Positions 62,360 to 64,000 of a stretch of 64,000 nucleotides of DNA are shown piece by piece. The DNA is from Clostridium_AI sp002297865 (GTDB lineage: Bacteria; Bacillota; Clostridia; Lachnospirales; Lachnospiraceae): assembly GCA_937903005.1 (NCBI GenBank), contig CALFNR010000126.1, positions 1-64,000 of the forward strand, written 5' to 3'. The position numbers and the translations under genes were made by a program. The notes below the pieces were generated by a model. It ran no database searches, was not told where the DNA came from, and saw only the letters and a list, made by a program, of their open reading frames with translations. Each line of letters starts with the position of its first letter. Within the stretch, counting starts at the first letter, position 1.

Positions 62360-63772
62360 ATGTTATTTTCAAGTATTATATTTTTATTTTATTTTCTACC
62401 AGTTGTGTTGGTCCTCTACTATGGAACTTTCTGGTCGAGGAGATTACAAAATACTCTGCTTTTATTGGTAAGTTTGTTTTTCTATGGGTGGGGAGAACCA
62501 AAGTATGTGTTTTTAATGATTGGTTCCATTGTGTTTAATTATGTAATGGGAATGCTCATTCATAGGTATCAGAAGCGGTTTTTGCTTGTACTTACTATTG
62601 TTGGTAATTTAGGCGTATTGTTTGTATTTAAATATCTAAGCTTTTTTGTTCGTAACCTAAATGCGGCAACAGATTATCGTTATCAGCTTAGTGTACCTAA
62701 TATTGTACTTCCAATTGGGATATCCTTCTTTACTTTTCAAGCAATGTCCTATGTGATTGATGTGTATCGAAAAAATGTGAAAGTGCAGAAAAATCCATTT
62801 TATCTTGGGTTATATGTATCGTTCTTTCCGCAGTTAATTGCAGGTCCTATTGTCAGATATGCTGCCATAGAAGAACAGATTATGAATCGAAAAGAAACTT
62901 GGCAGAAGTTTTCAGCAGGAAGCTGCCGGTTTATTATGGGATTATCGAAAAAGGTGCTTATATCCAATAATATGGCAGTTATTGCAGACCGAATTTTTAC
63001 AATGCAAGGACAGCAACATATTCCAGTCAGTCTTGCCTGGCTTGGAGCCATCGCGTATACGTTACAGATTTATTATGACTTTTCAGGTTACTCAGATATG
63101 GCAATTGGACTCGGACTGATGTTTGGGTTTAAATTTGAAGAGAACTTTAATTATCCTTATATATCAAGGTCCATCGGAGAGTTTTGGAGAAGATGGCATA
63201 TTTCTCTTGGCACATGGTTTAAGGAATATGTGTATTTCCCACTTGGCGGTTCCAGGGTAGCCAACAAAGACAAAATGGTTCGTAACATGCTTGTGGTCTG
63301 GGCGCTTACAGGAATATGGCATGGTGCTGAATGGACCTTTGTCTTTTGGGGATTATTCAATTTTGTCTTTCTTATGTTAGAAAGGCTATTGGATTTTGAG
63401 AGCAGCGATATTCCATCTGTGATAAAACATGTATACTGTATGCTGTTGGTTACATTAGGCTGGGTATTATTCCGATCCACAGATTTGATACAGGCAGGCA
63501 GGTATATTGCAGATATGTTTGGTTTTGGAAAAGAAGGATTGTCAAGCCAATATACATGGATGTTTATTCGCGAAAACATTGTGTTTCTAATGGCAGGTAT
63601 TATTTTTTCCATGCCAATAGCTCAAAAAACCAATGCTTATATATACAAACAAAAGAGCAGGTATCAAGTTTTAGAAGCTTGCTATCCTTTCGCAGTAATA
63701 GCGCTTTTTATCATTAGTATTAGTTATCTGGTGAAAGGAACCTACAATCCTTTTATTTACTTTAATTTCTAG
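62360..63772 (+). CDS. MBOAT O-acyltransferase (AlgI/WssH/CcsH-like)
   Basis: 470-residue membrane-bound acyltransferase with about ten hydrophobic segments. Signature blocks are present: PQLIAGPIVRYAAIEEQI (about 155-172), FWRRWHISLGTWFKEYVYFPLGGS (about 275-298) and LTGIWHGAEWTFVFWGL with the catalytic histidine (about 316-332). It should pass acetyl or another acyl group across the membrane for transfer to the polysaccharide made by the synthase, as in acetylated cellulose or alginate systems. Start ATG 62360, nine bases after the previous gene. Confidence 0.93.
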   Translation: MLFSSIIFLFYFLPVVLVLYYGTFWSRRLQNTLLLLVSLFFYGWGEPKYVFLMIGSIVFNYVMGMLIHRYQKRFLLVLTIVGNLGVLFVFKYLSFFVRNLNAATDYRYQLSVPNIVLPIGISFFTFQAMSYVIDVYRKNVKVQKNPFYLGLYVSFFPQLIAGPIVRYAAIEEQIMNRKETWQKFSAGSCRFIMGLSKKVLISNNMAVIADRIFTMQGQQHIPVSLAWLGAIAYTLQIYYDFSGYSDMAIGLGLMFGFKFEENFNYPYISRSIGEFWRRWHISLGTWFKEYVYFPLGGSRVANKDKMVRNMLVVWALTGIWHGAEWTFVFWGLFNFVFLMLERLLDFESSDIPSVIKHVYCMLLVTLGWVLFRSTDLIQAGRYIADMFGFGKEGLSSQYTWMFIRENIVFLMAGIIFSMPIAQKTNAYIYKQKSRYQVLEACYPFAVIALFIISISYLVKGTYNPFIYFNF

Positions 63773-63786
63773 TTAGGAGAAATGAA

Positions 63787-64000
63787 ATGAATCGCTACTT
63801 TATAAAAAAAGCAATTGGAGCAGCCTGTTTTATTGTAATGATTCTATCTGGATTTATGATGAATGTAAAACAACTATCTCTGAAAATAGACTGGGGAGCA
63901 GGCCCAGAGCAAATCGTTTCAGAGATAGAATCCGGAGTGAATGAGCAGTTTTATGGTCGTCATGGTTTTATCGATCTGTTTGGTGCACTGCAAAGAGTAA
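63787..64000 (+). CDS. AlgJ/DHHW-like acyl-transfer protein, truncated by the window end
   Basis: The first 71 codons of a gene starting at ATG 63787 after TTAGGAGAA. The protein starts MNRYFIKKAIGAACFIVMIL, giving a signal anchor (about 9-27). A segment IESGVNEQFYGRHGFIDLFG follows and resembles the start of AlgJ/DHHW/CcsI-type proteins, where a conserved 'E-x-x-F-x-x-R-x-x-x-I' leads into the SGNH-like domain. The catalytic part lies outside. Adjacent to the MBOAT gene as in AlgI-AlgJ and WssH-WssI pairs, so it probably completes acyl transfer to the polymer. Confidence 0.7.
   Translation, partial: MNRYFIKKAIGAACFIVMILSGFMMNVKQLSLKIDWGAGPEQIVSEIESGVNEQFYGRHGFIDLFGALQRV

Overview
The window reads as chromosomal DNA of a low-GC, Gram-positive, spore-former-type Clostridium, most likely a Lachnospiraceae member (Lachnoclostridium/Clostridium phytofermentans-like). 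The reasons are AT-rich codon use, strong AGGAGG ribosome sites, sigma-A promoters, and the clostridial gene orders radC-mreBCD-mrdA-minCDE-rodA-mgsA and yggS-sepF-ylmH-divIVA. This assignment is inferred from content and has not been searched. All genes but one (a small DUF378 membrane protein) lie on the + strand. No rRNA, tRNA or CRISPR array was seen.

Region 1 (1-7150) is mixed and partly decayed. It holds lrgA-lrgB and a companion protein, an M3 oligoendopeptidase F with a single-base frameshift, a PHP-domain hydrolase, remains of a MerR/GyrI-type regulator, a 1-phosphofructokinase-type kinase, and a degraded transposase.

Region 2 (7149-22200) is the most unusual part. It is a 15-gene, one-direction operon between a consensus promoter (TTGACA-17-TATAAT) and a clear terminator. 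It encodes two ketosynthase/chain-length-factor-like pairs, an ACP, a FabZ-type dehydratase, a B12-binding radical SAM enzyme, a HgdC/BadF-type ATPase with two HgdB/BcrC-type iron-sulfur subunits, a CrtI-type oxidoreductase, two crotonases, a FabG reductase and a membrane-anchored alpha/beta hydrolase. Together these suggest iterative, polyene-forming type II synthesis followed by strictly anaerobic radical and ATP-driven redox tailoring. The product is unknown. The gene set partly resembles the sets proposed for anammox ladderane lipids, but the ATP-driven dehydratase/reductase module is an extra element.

Region 3 (22259-32298) is DNA and RNA maintenance: a membrane-anchored MutS-like ATPase, rnhA, mutS, mutL, miaA, a YnbB-like PLP enzyme and radC. 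Region 4 (32377-42003) is cell shape and division: mreBCD, a very large PBP2, minCDE, rodA, mgsA and a D,D-carboxypeptidase. Region 5 (42136-50131) holds a small P-loop ATPase, the DUF378 gene, a HlyD-like protein, yggS-sepF-ylmH-divIVA, aroB, lspA and an RluD-family synthase. Region 6 (50252-55625) holds mltG, a Na/phosphate cotransporter with Pho-box-like repeats and a hairpin between its ribosome site and start codon, and two tandem esterases.

Region 7 (55626-64000) begins with an unusually GC-rich, fold-rich intergenic stretch (candidate structured RNA). It continues with mecA, an unknown protein, a FliB-like protein, and the start of a cellulose-type exopolysaccharide operon: a PilZ-containing synthase, a secreted/anchored protein, an MBOAT acyltransferase and a truncated AlgJ-like gene. 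This resembles the clostridial ccs operon, in which c-di-GMP activates synthesis of an acylated polysaccharide.
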